A stretch of 64,000 nucleotides of DNA from Monarcha castaneiventris obscurior (Eukaryota > Chordata > Aves > Passeriformes > Monarchidae). This document shows positions 1-17,945 of the stretch, in pieces; position 1 is the stretch's first letter; the number at the start of each line of letters is the position of its first letter. Under the pieces are notes generated by a model. The model worked only from the letters and a program-made list of their open reading frames with translations, ran no database searches and was not told the origin of the DNA. The stretch lies in NCBI GenBank assembly GCA_026261815.1, contig JAMPIT010000712.1:248001-312000 (forward strand), read 5' to 3'. The translations under genes and the position numbers were made by a program.

Positions 1-173
1 GAACTGCAAAACTGAGACGTCCACTTGCTGTTAAGCTTAATGTATTTTTTAATCCAAAGGTGCTTTACTTTATTAGACTAGGTAGAAAATCTAGCTTAGG
101 GGTGCAGCCAACCCAGTTTTGATTGCCAAATTCAAGCTTTGTTGTTGGAACTCCTGACTCCGTGTCCTCGGAT

Positions 174-216
174 CGATGGATGGATGGATGGATGGAGGGA
201 TGGATGGATGGATGGT
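174..216. repeat. (GGAT)n microsatellite
   Basis: About ten tetramer copies of GATG/GGAT, with one interruption (GGAGGGATGG). It creates chance open frames on both strands (MDGWMDG-type and SIHPSIHP-type peptides) that are not genes. Confidence 0.95.
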
Positions 217-817
217 GGAGCTGGCCAGCTGCAGTTCCTGCTGGAAGTACAACATCCCCTGTGCTTTTTTGGCTGGAGAACGTTGCCATAATTGGACTTT
301 CCAAGGTGAAAGGCCTGACTCCAGGGCAGCTCCATTCTGAGGTGGAAGGTAGGAGTGGCCGGAAGGACTTTGGCACCCCTGGGCTAGGTAAAATGTCTAC
401 TTTTTTTCAAAAGTGATCAGGCACTAATCTCTGGGATTTTTAAGGATTGCACTACAGAAGAATGTAAAACTCTTCAAGCTTTCTGCACTTTTAGCAGACA
501 GTGTCACTCTGAGACCAGTGCAAGAGGCAAAGAAGTTCCAACCTTTACAAATTGGCACCAGCAGGCTTATGGGACTTAATTCCACAATAAAAATCCTAAA
601 AAGTCTCTCTTTTCCCTTCCAAAAGAACACACACGGCAGTTTCAGTTCCTTCTGGAAACAAACTCGTGCTTCATTGTCTCACCTATTACTAGCTAGTGCT
701 GGGTTTCCAGCACTGGAATAAACTTAGTTTCCAAGGGTCCAAGTCCCAGAGACTCCAGAGTCATAAAGGCTTCAAGGATATTTTCCTGTAATACACAAAA
801 CCTTTACGTCCTGTTAC

Positions 818-825
818 TGTATATA
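818..825 (+). promoter_or_regulatory. Pumilio-type element TGTATATA in the 3' UTR
   Basis: Exact match to the PUM-binding consensus TGTANATA on the transcript strand. An 8-base match can occur by chance; a second match lies at 3911-3918. Confidence 0.35.
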
Positions 826-882
826 GGTCTCTTTCACAGAAACCTTATTATTCTGCTTTTGTAAATGAATTTTAAACCATCC

Positions 883-898
883 TAAAAAAAAAAAAAAA
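883..898. repeat. Poly(A) run
   Basis: A run of about 15 A within the presumed 3' UTR. No retroposon body is visible beside it, so it is treated as simple sequence. Confidence 0.8.
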
Positions 899-1676
899 TC
901 AAACTAAGAACTCTGGCAGCAGAGTTGATAAGCTTTTGCTTTACTTTATATAAAATACCCTTTGGCTCCTACCCCAGGATTCAGGAGTGGTGGGAGTCAA
1001 ACATGTAAAAGGTAGTAAAAACTTCATTATTATCAAGACTTGGAAGGATTTCTTGTCGGCCTCCTTCGTTGCAGTAGGTTGTAGATGAGTAGCTTTGGTG
1101 TTAACTACTTTAGTCCATCATTTGTGGGTGACAAATCTAAATTAGGACTCGAGAGGAAGCCAAACCCATCTCGAACTGCTAATTTGAAACACTTTGGTCC
1201 TGTCTGGTTGAAAGAAGATCCTAATCCTCATGGCTCCCCCCACCTGGGAATTTGATGGCATTAAATGGGTGAGGCCTCCTCTGTAAAAATGTCTGACAGA
1301 GAGATATTTGCATCCTGTAATTTTGGAGACACCTTGAAAGTCTGAAGCCTTGTTTACACTTGGAGGTATTCCTTTACCACCAGGATGAATCCATAGGATT
1401 TGTAGTGGAGCAGTGATTTGGGAAATCCTCTGGGAGCAGGAGGCTTTGGAGCTGTGCAGAGCTGCCCTTGGGAGATGGGGCCGTGTGAGGGGGGAGCTCA
1501 GCCCCTTCCTGGGCCACGCTCCCAGGAGAGGAACATTTTGGGCCATCCCTGTGTCCCTGCCTCTCTCCAGGGGCAGCTCCAAGGCAGGCGGGATCACGAG
1601 CATCGGGAACGTGGGTGGGCACAACCAAACTGGGCCCAGGGAGGGATCCAAAATGGAAACTGGCAGAACAGTTGGT

Positions 1677-1708
1677 TTAAACAAACAAACAAACAAACAA
1701 ACAAACAG
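1677..1708. repeat. (AAAC)n microsatellite
   Basis: Seven to eight copies of AAAC/ACAA. The same repeat read on the other strand gives an FVCLFVCLF-type peptide, which explains the open frame there. Confidence 0.95.
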
Positions 1709-2019
1709 AAGTGATTTTTTATTGCTATGCAATAAGAACCCCCTGATTTGTGTATTCCCAGCCCAGCTCCCGCTCCCTGCTGGCTCTGCCTGCGTTTGAG
1801 GACGTTCCCTGTGTTCCCATGAGCAACCTTCAGACCTACAACACTAAAGGGATGAAAACTGACAATGCAATTTACTTTGCCTTAATGAGCTCGAGACAAT
1901 GGTAGGAACAGTCTGTCCCACTGCATCATGCCCAAGGAAAACGTGCAGTTCCATGTTTACTATTTGCAGCTTTGAGGGTCTCTCCAGTGGCCTGGAACAT
2001 GTGCTGAAAGCCAAACTTA

Positions 2020-2051
2020 GTGTTATTATTATTATTATTGTTATTATTATT
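2020..2051. repeat. (TTA)n microsatellite
   Basis: About ten TTA/ATT trinucleotides with one G interruption, in the presumed 3' UTR. It is followed by AT-rich sequence and an imperfect A-rich run at 2166-2185. Confidence 0.9.
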
Positions 2052-2300
2052 TTTTTCACTTTTTTTAAACAATATTTTAAAACTGTATTTAAAGAAACTG
2101 TATTGCAACACACATGTGCGTGTTCAAAATCCTCTCAAAACAGCAAAAAACAGCAGCAGCAGCAAAAAAGAAAAAAAAAAAAAAGTCATTTCTGTACCAG
2201 TTGTGTTTTGTTTTACTGCCCAAGGCTGGGCACAGTTGTGTCTGATCTTCATCACAGAAAAAAATCGTATCAAAAGGACTGTAAAACTGAACTTCTGTCC

Positions 2301-2442
2301 AGCAAATTGTTTCATTCCTTTCTCCCGAGCTTTCTTTAGGATCCTTTCCCTGTGTGTAGAGTTAAGGCTGATGTTTCCAGCAAACTGTTTCATTCCTTTC
2401 TTTGGGATTGTTTCCTTTGTGTCAAGTTAAGGCTGATGTTTC
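2301..2442. repeat. Tandem duplication of about 78 bp in the 3' UTR
   Basis: Two adjacent copies, 2301-2378 and 2379-2442. Both start AGCAAAYTGTTTCATTCCTT and both end GTTAAGGCTGATGTTTC; the second copy is shortened in the middle. The flanks match very closely, so the duplication is fairly recent. Confidence 0.85.
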
Positions 2443-3910
2443 TTCAAGTGGCTCGTGGCTGCGTTTGGGTGACGCTTTGGAACGGTTTGGGGCTGGGTTT
2501 GGAGTAAGATCCAATCCACAAGGACCTGGAGGCAACACGAGAGTCCCAGAGGAAAGTCTGGTGAGCCAGCAGCAACCTCAGAGCCTTCCCCAAATCCCAG
2601 CGAGTTGGGGCTTCAGACCTGCCAGTGACCACCCTCCACTCTGTACCCAAAACAACCAAAGTTGGTAAGTCCGAACAGAGCACCTTAATTCCGTCAAATT
2701 ATCCTTAATCTGTTCTTAAAAGGCACAATCCATCTTTTTACCCCTAAAAAAGCAAGGCAGCTTGTGTTGGAATAGTTAAGAGTTCCAGCTGCCCTGCCTG
2801 AAGGAACCAGTTCTTAAAACCCTATTTTTGTACATTGAAAGATGGAGATTTCAAAGAATGTTATTTAGCCCTATCTTTGTCCTGCAAGTATAAAAAGAAT
2901 TAGTTCTCCAGATGGATTTCACTGTGGAATGGGAATGATTTTTCAGTGTAAGAGGGAAGGGAATCCCCAGGCATCTCCCTGCAGGGGCATGGAGAAGTCA
3001 GTGAGGAGCCTTTCCCAGGGGAGGGAGCAGCGGGTGCTGCAGTTCCAGCTGCATTTTCCATTTGATGATGGAAAGACTCGAAATAGGATGGAATTTCCAG
3101 CAAACTCCTCCTCATCCTGCAAATTAAGCATTAATAAATATTCTGGGCTCGACCCTAATGGGGAGAGCAGAGAGGGAGAAGAGGGAACTGAGATATTGAT
3201 CAGAGGGTTCCACCCTACTTTTATTGAAAACTATATTTAAACTGTTATTCAAGTTTATCAAAACTGGTTTTTATTCAAACCAACTCTGTCACACTCAGCT
3301 TTTTGTGAAACCTTTTCATACCACGGTCATTAAATCTTGGCAAATTAAGCACCAGACTTCCCAAAGTTGAATGGTCCAGCACCAGGCCTTGGCCATCCCC
3401 CCAAATCCCATTTCCTCACCCGCCTTTTCTGGGCAGAGAAATCCTGGGATGAGCCAGGCTGTGGCACCGGGCAGAGCAATGCTCGCTCCTCCCAAAATCC
3501 TGGGAGCTGTGGCTGTGCCAGGGGGAGCCTCAGAGCGCTGGATCCGGGCTAGTCTGGACCACCTGTAAATGGGATGAATATGGGCAAATCTGGGCAAAAA
3601 TCCACGTAATGGAGCGTTTGTGAGAGTAGGAATCACTTTGGCTGGTTGAGGCCCCACAGCTCTTGTAATAAACCCTTGGAATTACCCATTTGTTCCCTGA
3701 AATTTTCCTGATGTACGCAAGAACCGTGTTGGTACTGAAGCAGAAAGCAAATCCCGTGTGTTTTCAAGTGCAGATTAACAGCTTCTCTTGGACATAATTT
3801 TCCATTAGGAATGAAGGAAATTCCTGCTCCATTTGAGCCATTTCTTTTACTTCGATCACTTCTAGTATTACAAATTCTGCATGTAACTTTATAAATATTT
3901 TAAATAGTTT

Positions 3911-3918
3911 TGTAAATA
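3911..3918 (+). promoter_or_regulatory. Pumilio-type element TGTAAATA near the 3' end
   Basis: Exact TGTANATA match about 150 bases upstream of the poly(A) signal, embedded in TAAATATT/TAATATT AU-rich sequence. The position is typical for post-transcriptional control elements; function is inferred. Confidence 0.45.
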
Positions 3919-4059
3919 TTTAATATTCAGCTAATTTGATTTTGAATTGTAAATGTCAAGTATTCTGGTATTGGGATTTTTATGTTTTATTATACTTTGT
4001 TAAAAGTTAAATTGTACATTTTTAGAATGTTTTTATCTGAGTAAATTTAATGTATGGAA

Positions 4060-4065
4060 AATAAA
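4060..4065 (+). terminator. ZCCHC14: Poly(A) signal AATAAA of the plus-strand gene
   Basis: Canonical hexamer in GGAAAATAAAGAG, with a GT-rich stretch (CTGTGTGGGGG) about 45 bases downstream. Cleavage is expected near 4080-4085. Confidence 0.75.
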
Positions 4066-4419
4066 GAGTTAAACAGAAGCCCTTGGTATTGGCTTTCATT
4101 TTAGAGGCATTCAGCTGTGTGGGGGCTTCTCCAGCTTGGCAGTAGCAGGGAATTATTTTTAATTCCTTTAATTATTTCGCTGTGAAAGTGCCTAGGAATA
4201 ACCACAGGAGCCGAAATTAAGTTGGGATGTAATCCATCCATATCAGCACTGTATTAATTTTAAAAAAGCAACATTTGTACAGGAATATCAGTCGATCACG
4301 TCGTAATTACAAGTACAGTTGTCAGTTATGAGTTAAACGACTTCTTCCACGAACAGAACTAAACAGAGAACAAGCTGCATCGAAAAGTTCACGTCGGAGT
4401 AAAAACACAAAGGACAGTA

Positions 4420-4785
4420 AAAAACGGGCGGGGGGGGCCCCGGGAAGGAGATGCATGCAAAGAGTGGAGGAGGTACGAGGCGGAGGGGCTCCGAGGAGCA
4501 GCACTATTGCTTCTGTCCCCGCCGGAGCCAGCCAGACCCCGCGGGGATCCCGCCACGCCTCGCTCCGCGGCGCTGCAGAAAGCCAGGTTTGTCCTACGGG
4601 AGAGCTCCGCTCTGCACAGCCTCACCCTGCCCGGGGGGGCACAGCGACACCGGAGCCTCCAGCGGTGCCACAAAGCATTTGTTCGTCAACTCTCGGCAGC
4701 GACTCCCGGCCCTGAGCTGCTTCTCCCGATTCCCACGCGAGGGAAGGGCCAACCTCCGGGCTAGGGGCATGATCCTATGGATCGC
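4420..4785. other. CpG-rich patch between converging gene ends
   Basis: This stretch is strongly GC- and CpG-rich, with CCGCCGG, CCGCGGGG, CGCGGCG and a G8 run, unlike the AT-rich sequence on both sides. It lies between the poly(A) signal of the upstream plus-strand gene and that of MAP1LC3B, so it fits no promoter of a known gene. Open frames on both strands look like by-products of the base composition. It may be an orphan CpG island, an unannotated transcript start, or part of a longer LC3B 3' UTR. Confidence 0.5.
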
Positions 4786-4819
4786 TGGAAGCCAGCTCAG
4801 ATGAACACACAGGGATTGG

Positions 4820-5526
4820 GAATTCGTAACAGACTGGAGTTTATTTCAGTGTTACCTGTCCAGGTGTGTATTTTACAGTTAGACACTTCCTAAAACTACA
4901 ATAAAGCTGTGGTGTTTGGTATGAGTATTCCAGAAACGGGCACCGCCCCGGAGCGTGCGGTGCCCAAAAACCGGAGACACGAAGAGTCCTCCCCCAGCTC
5001 ACCCCGAGCACTTGCCTTAACTCCCTGCAGTGCTGACACGAGTCTGATGGAGCTGCAGAAGAAAAAGCTCCCCTTTGGAACATTAAAATGCATTTGCTCT
5101 CATGAGAAACCTTCCCGTTTAAAAACTAAAAAAATTTAAGGAATCGTAGGGAGATTTTCCAACAAACTCACAGGAAACACTTTAGCTCCTCCCTGGTGCC
5201 TGTTTGCTTGTTAAAAGTCAATCGAGTGTCCCTTTCTCTGCAAGTATCACATGCACAATTGGGCTCCTTTCGTCAGGTCCAGACCTGTAAATGTGCCTGT
5301 GTGGAATATTATTAGGGCAGGTTTCAAAGCTGGAGGTGCTCGTCTGTACTGTTTTAATAGTCACAAACAAGGCAAGGTGAGATGAGACACCTGCTAAAGC
5401 AAGACTATGCTAAGGACTGAGAGCGTAGGTGACATCCGGTTCTTTCCCTGGGGGATGTGTGTGGGGAAGAGTGGGGGTGATGGCCAAGGGTCAACCCAAA
5501 TCCTAGGCTAGAGCCTCTGGCGTGTC
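4820..5526 (-). other. MAP1LC3B: MAP1LC3B 3' UTR
   Basis: Non-coding stretch between the LC3B stop codon (5529-5527) and the poly(A) signal at 4845-4840. No coding frame is credible on either strand. The end point is inferred from the signal and its GT-rich downstream element. Confidence 0.6.
4840..4845 (-). terminator. MAP1LC3B: Poly(A) signal AATAAA of MAP1LC3B
   Basis: TTTATT on the plus strand reads AATAAA on the minus strand. About 30 bases further along the transcript lies a GT-rich element (TGTGTGTTC), the usual downstream partner. This would give a 3' UTR of roughly 700 bases. A longer form using a variant signal near 4157-4173 cannot be excluded. Confidence 0.6.
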
Positions 5527-12655
<7,129 letters not shown>

Positions 12656-12858
12656 GGCGGCGTTCGCTCGGCCCGGGCCCAGCGGCGGCTCTGCGCGGCG
12701 GCAGCGGACACCTCCGAGTGCCGGCGCCCGCCCCCCGCGCCGCCACGGCCGCTCGGCCGTCAGCTGACAACGCGTCAGCGGCGGCTCCGCCTCGCCCCGC
12801 CGGCATCTTGAGCGTGGCACCGGGGCGCCGCCGCCGCCCGCGCCGCGGGGAGCGCCGG

Positions 12859-13825
12859 CATGGCCGCCTGGGTGCCAGGCCGTGTTCCTACCTCAGTGAC
12901 ACACAGCCATCGTGCTGTGCGAATGTCACAGTGCCCTGTCAGTGTCCCTGCTCTGCAGCGGCATGGCCGCCTCGGTGCCAGGCCGTGATCCTCACTCAGT
13001 GACACACAGCCATGGCCGCCTCGGTGCCAGGCCGAGTTCTCCTCTGTGACACAGCCATGGCCACCTCGGTGCCAGGCCGAGTTCTCCTCTGTGACACAGC
13101 CATGGCCACCTTGGTGCCAGGCCGAGTGTTCTTATGAGTGACACACAGCCATCGTGCTGTGTGAATGTCACAGTGTCCTGTCAATGTCTCCGCGCTGTAA
13201 CACAGAGCCATGGCTGCCTCAGTGCCAGGCCGTGTTCCCCTCAGTGACACAGCCATGGCAGCCTCAGTGCCAGGCTGTGTTCTCCTCAGTGACACAGCCA
13301 TGGCTGCCTCAGTGCCAGGCCGTGTTCCCCTCAGTGACACAGCCATGGCAGCCTCGGTGCCCTGCCATGTTCCCCTCAGTGGCACAGCCATGGCTGCCTC
13401 AGTGCCTGATCGTGTTCTCCTCAGTGACAGAGCCATGGCTGCCTCAGTGCCAGGCTGTGTTCTCCTCAGTGACAGAGCCATGGCTGCCTCAGTGCCTGGT
13501 CGTGTTCTCTTCAGGCACACACAGCCATGGCTGCCTCAGTGCCAGGCCGTGTGTTCCCCTCAGTGACAGAGCCATGGCTGCCTCAGTGCCAGGCCGTGTG
13601 TTCCCCTCAGTGACAGAGCCATGGCTGCGTCAGTGCCAGGCCGTGTTCCTCGCTCAGTGACACAGCCATGGCTGCCTCAGTGCCAGGCCGTGTTCTCAGT
13701 GACACAGCCATGGCAGCCTCGGTGCCCTGCCATGTTCCCCTCAGTGGCACAGCCATGGCTGCCTCGGTGCCAGGCCGTGTTCTCCTCGGTGACACAACCA
13801 TGCCCACCTCAGTGCCCTGCCATGC
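12859..13825. repeat. 45-bp minisatellite next to the LC3B promoter
   Basis: Some twenty imperfect copies of a unit of about 45 bases, with cores CAGCCATGGCTGCCTCAGTG and CCAGGCCGTGTTCYCCTCAG. Because 45 is a multiple of three, both strands stay open (plus 13154-13660, minus 12996-13520) and give MAASVPGRV- and RPGTEAAMAV-type repeats that are not genes. A second motif, beginning CATCGTGCTGTG, interrupts it at about 12909-12962 and 13150-13205. Confidence 0.95.
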
Positions 13826-13930
13826 CTTCAGCAACAAAAAAGAACAATCTTCCCAGGCAAGCAGTGGATTCCCCAATATCGGACACTTTTAAGATTCAGC
13901 CATCTTGTCTAGACTGTGCTTTTGCCAAGG

Positions 13931-13997
13931 AAGGTTGGACCAGATGATCCTTGAGGTCCCCTCCACCCTGGCATTGAATTTTTCCGTGATTCCATGA
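13931..13997 (+). mobile_element. CR1 LINE 3'-end fragment
   Basis: GGTTGGACCAGATGATCCTT, then GAGGTCCCCTCCACCC and a tail CCGTGATTCCATGA, the standard end of avian CR1, plus orientation. Only the terminal 65 or so bases remain. Confidence 0.85.
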
Positions 13998-16900
13998 ACT
14001 CACAGCCGTGGCCACTTTGGAGTGGCCCATTCAACAGCACAAGCACTTAAGCACTTTTCTCCATGCAAAGGTGCAAGTTCAATGACCTGTCACCAGTTTG
14101 CCTTCACACTGACATGAGTATGTGGTAGAGTTTACGTTTGGGAAGCAAAATTTTAGGAGCAGGTGCTCCAGTTGTCTTGGAAGCCACCTCTCGGTCTCAT
14201 GCAGTTTGTAAGGAATTGATTAAATCACAATTTCAGTCACAGATACCACGTTGTGAGTAAAACTGCCCAACTGTTTCCTGCTTAGCAGCTTTCTGACACA
14301 AGCTGTTGGCTGGAGCCTTTCAGCTGCATCTCTCCTTCTTTCTTCCTCTCACATACATTCCCAGCACCGTGTTTTGAAATTTAAGGATGATTTTGCAGCA
14401 ATAGGGTGACACAATTTCATTGTACAATCCAGGGGACAGAGAGGTGAGGCCGGGATTGTCCTTGGGAGTTCAGGGAGAAGGACAGCTTTCTAACCAGCTT
14501 AGAGATTATCAGTGTTTTTGCATTTTTGAGGTGGTGCAATGCATTGAAGTTGGAGTGAATCTGCACTCACACAAAGGAATGAGGGTTCCTTACCTAATTC
14601 TGTGATTCAGGGTCACACAGTTCTGGTGGCCTGTAATTATGAGGCCATTAAAGGTGTGACTAACAAGGAAATGCAGCCCTAAGGTGTATGATTGCTCTGT
14701 CCATCACATCATTGTCCAGGGATAGCAGGTGACACGTGGATGACCAGCAGAACACTGATACATCTGCAGCTTAAACCAACAACCCCAAATTTCTGTGCCA
14801 ACAGAACTCTTCTTTATTTAAATGTGTGCCTTTAAAAAAAACATTTTCCAGGCTGAGGAAATTCCTCCACGCTCTCGGAATTGTGTCTGAAGGCTGAAGG
14901 CAGGAGGATGAGCCCTGGTGAAACCACACCGTGTTATTTTTGGGGTGTACAGGTGCGTCCTGGTGTCAGGGCTGACAATTCCGGGCTCTGTGTGCCGTGT
15001 GGTTTGCATCCACGAGCCGACTGTTAGCAGGGCTGCAGCTCCGGCTGAAAGCATCCATATGGTGCTTGGGGAGAGCCACAATCAGAGTATCTGCTGACAG
15101 GCTGGGCTATCACATGTTCCTCTCATAAATAATCCGCAGAGACTGTGAGAAGGAAACTTAGATCCACACCGAGACTCGCCTGACCTTTCCCTCCTCATCT
15201 CAGCCTTCGCCCGTGTCTGCGTGTCGACAGCACAGACAGTTGGCGAGTCTGGATTTGGGGAAGGTGTTAGGAGCAGTTGGAATGACAGCATGGACATAGC
15301 CTTTGGGATCAGCTCTGCCTCAGCACAGCTCCCCAGCCCTAGTGAGAAATCGCTGCTTTGGAAAATGCTTTGGCTCCAGACTCGGCGACGGCGCTGGAAC
15401 GGAGCCCTTCAAAAATGGAGCTGCAGAGCGTTTTTATCCTGGCCTTAGAACACCTTACAAAGCGTTCAGGCTGAAGAGGAGGGGACTTAACCCAAAGGGG
15501 ACATTACATCGTCTTCAAATATGCAAAAGGTTTCTGCAGAGCGGGAGGGAATTAGCTCTTCCCTGCATGCTGTGGGACCAGGATGAGAAATAATGAGCTT
15601 ACAGCTTGGAAAAAGCCATAGAAATTAGGCACTGGGCTAAGGGTAAGAATAGTTGAGCAACAGAAGAAATTCCCTAGGAAAGAAATGGAATAATCACCTT
15701 TGGGTGTTTTTATTTAACAAGAAATTAGTAAAACATCTGCTCAGAAGAGTTCAGGGAGAATCGTTCTGATCTCAGGGAGAGAAGGATGGGGTAAATAATC
15801 CCCTACAATCCCTGTCAGCCCTAGTTTTTCCTGAGGCAAAGGAGATGTGATTTCCCAAATTTACAAAGCAGGTTAGAGCACAGGCTGGGTTTGGATTCCA
15901 GCTCAGATCCTCCTGGCTGTACTTAATACACTAGACTAAATACCAAGTAAAGACAAAAAGCAAAACAGGTTTTCCCAACTGTTCTATCTTCCCCAAGGTT
16001 GGGTTGGTGTTTTTTTGTTAAAAAGCCGGTGTGAAAAAAACCCAGTGACTCCAAACCGTGGCTGACATTCACAGCAATTCCCTTGGGAAAAACTCCCACT
16101 TTTCCTATTTTTTTCCCACATGAGCTGCCTCACAATGAAGCGAGTGTATTTCACATTCAGAATTATAAATCATCCCCTCATTTTTCTGCTACAACGGGAC
16201 TGAAAAGGCTTTTTTTTTCCAGGGAACAGGCGAAGCTGTTCCTCTGCAGTGCTGCACCCTTCCTGGAAGACAGTGCTCAGTGTGTGGGGCTGGGAGCTCA
16301 GCAGCTGTCAGCAGCATTAAATTCACCAGGAACACTGAGAGAAAAGCCCCATAAAATAAAAGGAAGGACACTGTGCTGATAATAACTTGCATTTCAACCT
16401 GAATCAAAATACCTCCCCTCAGTTCTTTTCTCACAAATTGTTCTTATTGATCCAGCTCAGCTCAAGATTAATGTGGGTTTGGTTTTTTTTTTTTCTAAGT
16501 GTGCAGCCATTACCCAGCTGCTATTGGAGATTTTCAGGCAGAATCAAATAATAGAGAATTGTTTGCAGTGCCTTAAAATAACTCTTCTGGGAAGTTTTCA
16601 TCTTAAATATGCCTCAAGAAGGTGGCTACCCTTAAGAACAAATTCCCACACTTCAAATTCCACCATTTGAGCCAGGAGAACTTTAGGAAGAAGAAGTGGT
16701 GAGAATGGCAAAATATCTGTTTTGGGAGTAGAAAAGTGTAATTTGAGAAAAGTGAACTCGCAGAACATTTTGCTGGGGTGGGTTTTCTCTGAGGTCTAAC
16801 AACAGCTGAGCCCGTCCCTCAGCAGGAACACAACGCTATCTTTTGGAATATCACATTTTCTAGACTATTAGACTTGTTTTCTTGGATGGTAAATCCAAGC

Positions 16901-17650
16901 TAACGCACAGACGTGTGCAATGTCATCACAAAAACATCCTGTTCATAGAATGTTTGGCTAAAAACTCGACTGCACTCCCCCTGCACGAAGGATTGCCCAA
17001 GACATCATTGCCGGGTACCACAACCGACATCAGCTCCTACTGTTCCTGCTGTTCCAGCGAGCAGCTCTTGGCTCCAGGATCGAGTTTTAAATGGGAGACG
17101 TTGCTCTCGCTTGGGAACACGGTGCATCAGTTGGTGCAAACAGCAGTGAGTTGTGTTTGTGTACTGCTTTCCACTCAGAAAATCCATAACATCTTGGCAA
17201 GCAGCAACGGCAGCGCCAGCGCGGGAGGCAGAGCGGGGAGGTCGTGGAATAACACAGAGTGTAACAAGGTCTTCCCCTGATTTTTGATACTCCTGGGGTT
17301 GAAGCAATGCCCCACGTGTTCAAATATTAACTGAGCGTCCTCACTGACGCTCACAGGTTCCGTGAGCTGCCTGGGATTGCACAACCACGGATCAGCACCC
17401 AGGAATAACACCCCCAGCACCTGACCCCTCCGGAGCAGGAGAATCCTTCTGCCAACTGAGCTGCTTCAGGTGTTGAACAGAACGAAATTGTTCAGGCTGG
17501 GCTGGGGCCAAAGCTGGAGGGACAAGAACTTCTTGTAGTAGAGGTGCTGTGAGGTCTTGGGTGACTCCGGGCACTCACGGCCTTTGCATTGACTGATCCC
17601 TCGTGGCACGGACAGCACGCTGAAGAAAGATCCTGCCCTCTTCCATAAAT
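13998..17650. other. Intergenic stretch without a recognised gene
   Basis: No domain, splice pattern or RNA gene was recognised. Open frames are below 100 codons and overlap each other. The base composition is ordinary. Confidence 0.6.
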
Positions 17651-17945
17651 CATAGAATCATGGAATGTTTGGGGTTGGAAGGTTGGAAGTGATCTTAAAG
17701 CTTTGGGTTGGAAGGGATTTTAAAGCTCATCTCGTCCCACCCCCTGCCATGGGCAGGGACACCTTCCACAATCCCAGGTTGCTCCAAGCCCTGTCCAGGG
17801 GCACTTCCAGGGATGGGGCAGCCACATCCCTGTGCCAGGCCCTCCCCACCCTCACAGGGAAGAATTTCTTCCCAATATCCCACCTATTCCTGCCCTCTGG
17901 CAGTGGGGAGCCAATTAAAGAGAGGGCACCGAGCTCTGCTCTAAA
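17651..17945 (-). mobile_element. CR1 LINE fragment, minus orientation
   Basis: Begins with CATAGAATCATGGAATG, the reverse complement of the CR1 3' tail, and continues with the CR1 3' region (GGGACACCTTCCACAATCCC, GTTGCTCCAAGCCCTGTCC, CCTGCCCTCTGGCAGTGGG). 5'-truncated, no open frame of its own. Confidence 0.92.

Larger units (their letters stand above)
1..4085 (+). other. ZCCHC14: Probable 3' UTR of ZCCHC14 (3' end of gene only)
   Basis: No reading frame here looks like protein: the open frames are short and overlap simple repeats. The last 250 bases are AT-rich with TATTTA/TAAATATT motifs, a Pumilio-type site and a poly(A) signal at 4060-4065, which is the usual end of a long vertebrate 3' UTR on the plus strand. 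The identity comes from gene order: in human, ZCCHC14 lies next to MAP1LC3B and converges on it, as here, and its mRNA is recalled to have a 3' UTR of several kb. The first 30 or so bases could still hold the last codons, which I cannot decide. The stretch also carries a GGAT repeat, an AAAC repeat, a TTA repeat and a 78-bp tandem duplication. The synteny argument is inference; the gene end is seen directly. Confidence 0.55.

Noticed and set aside
12996..13660. Long open frames on both strands of the minisatellite (168 and 174 codons), which look like repeat proteins
   Set aside because: The unit is 45 bases, a multiple of three, so any frame without a stop in one unit stays open. No splice signal, no domain, and similar frames on both strands.
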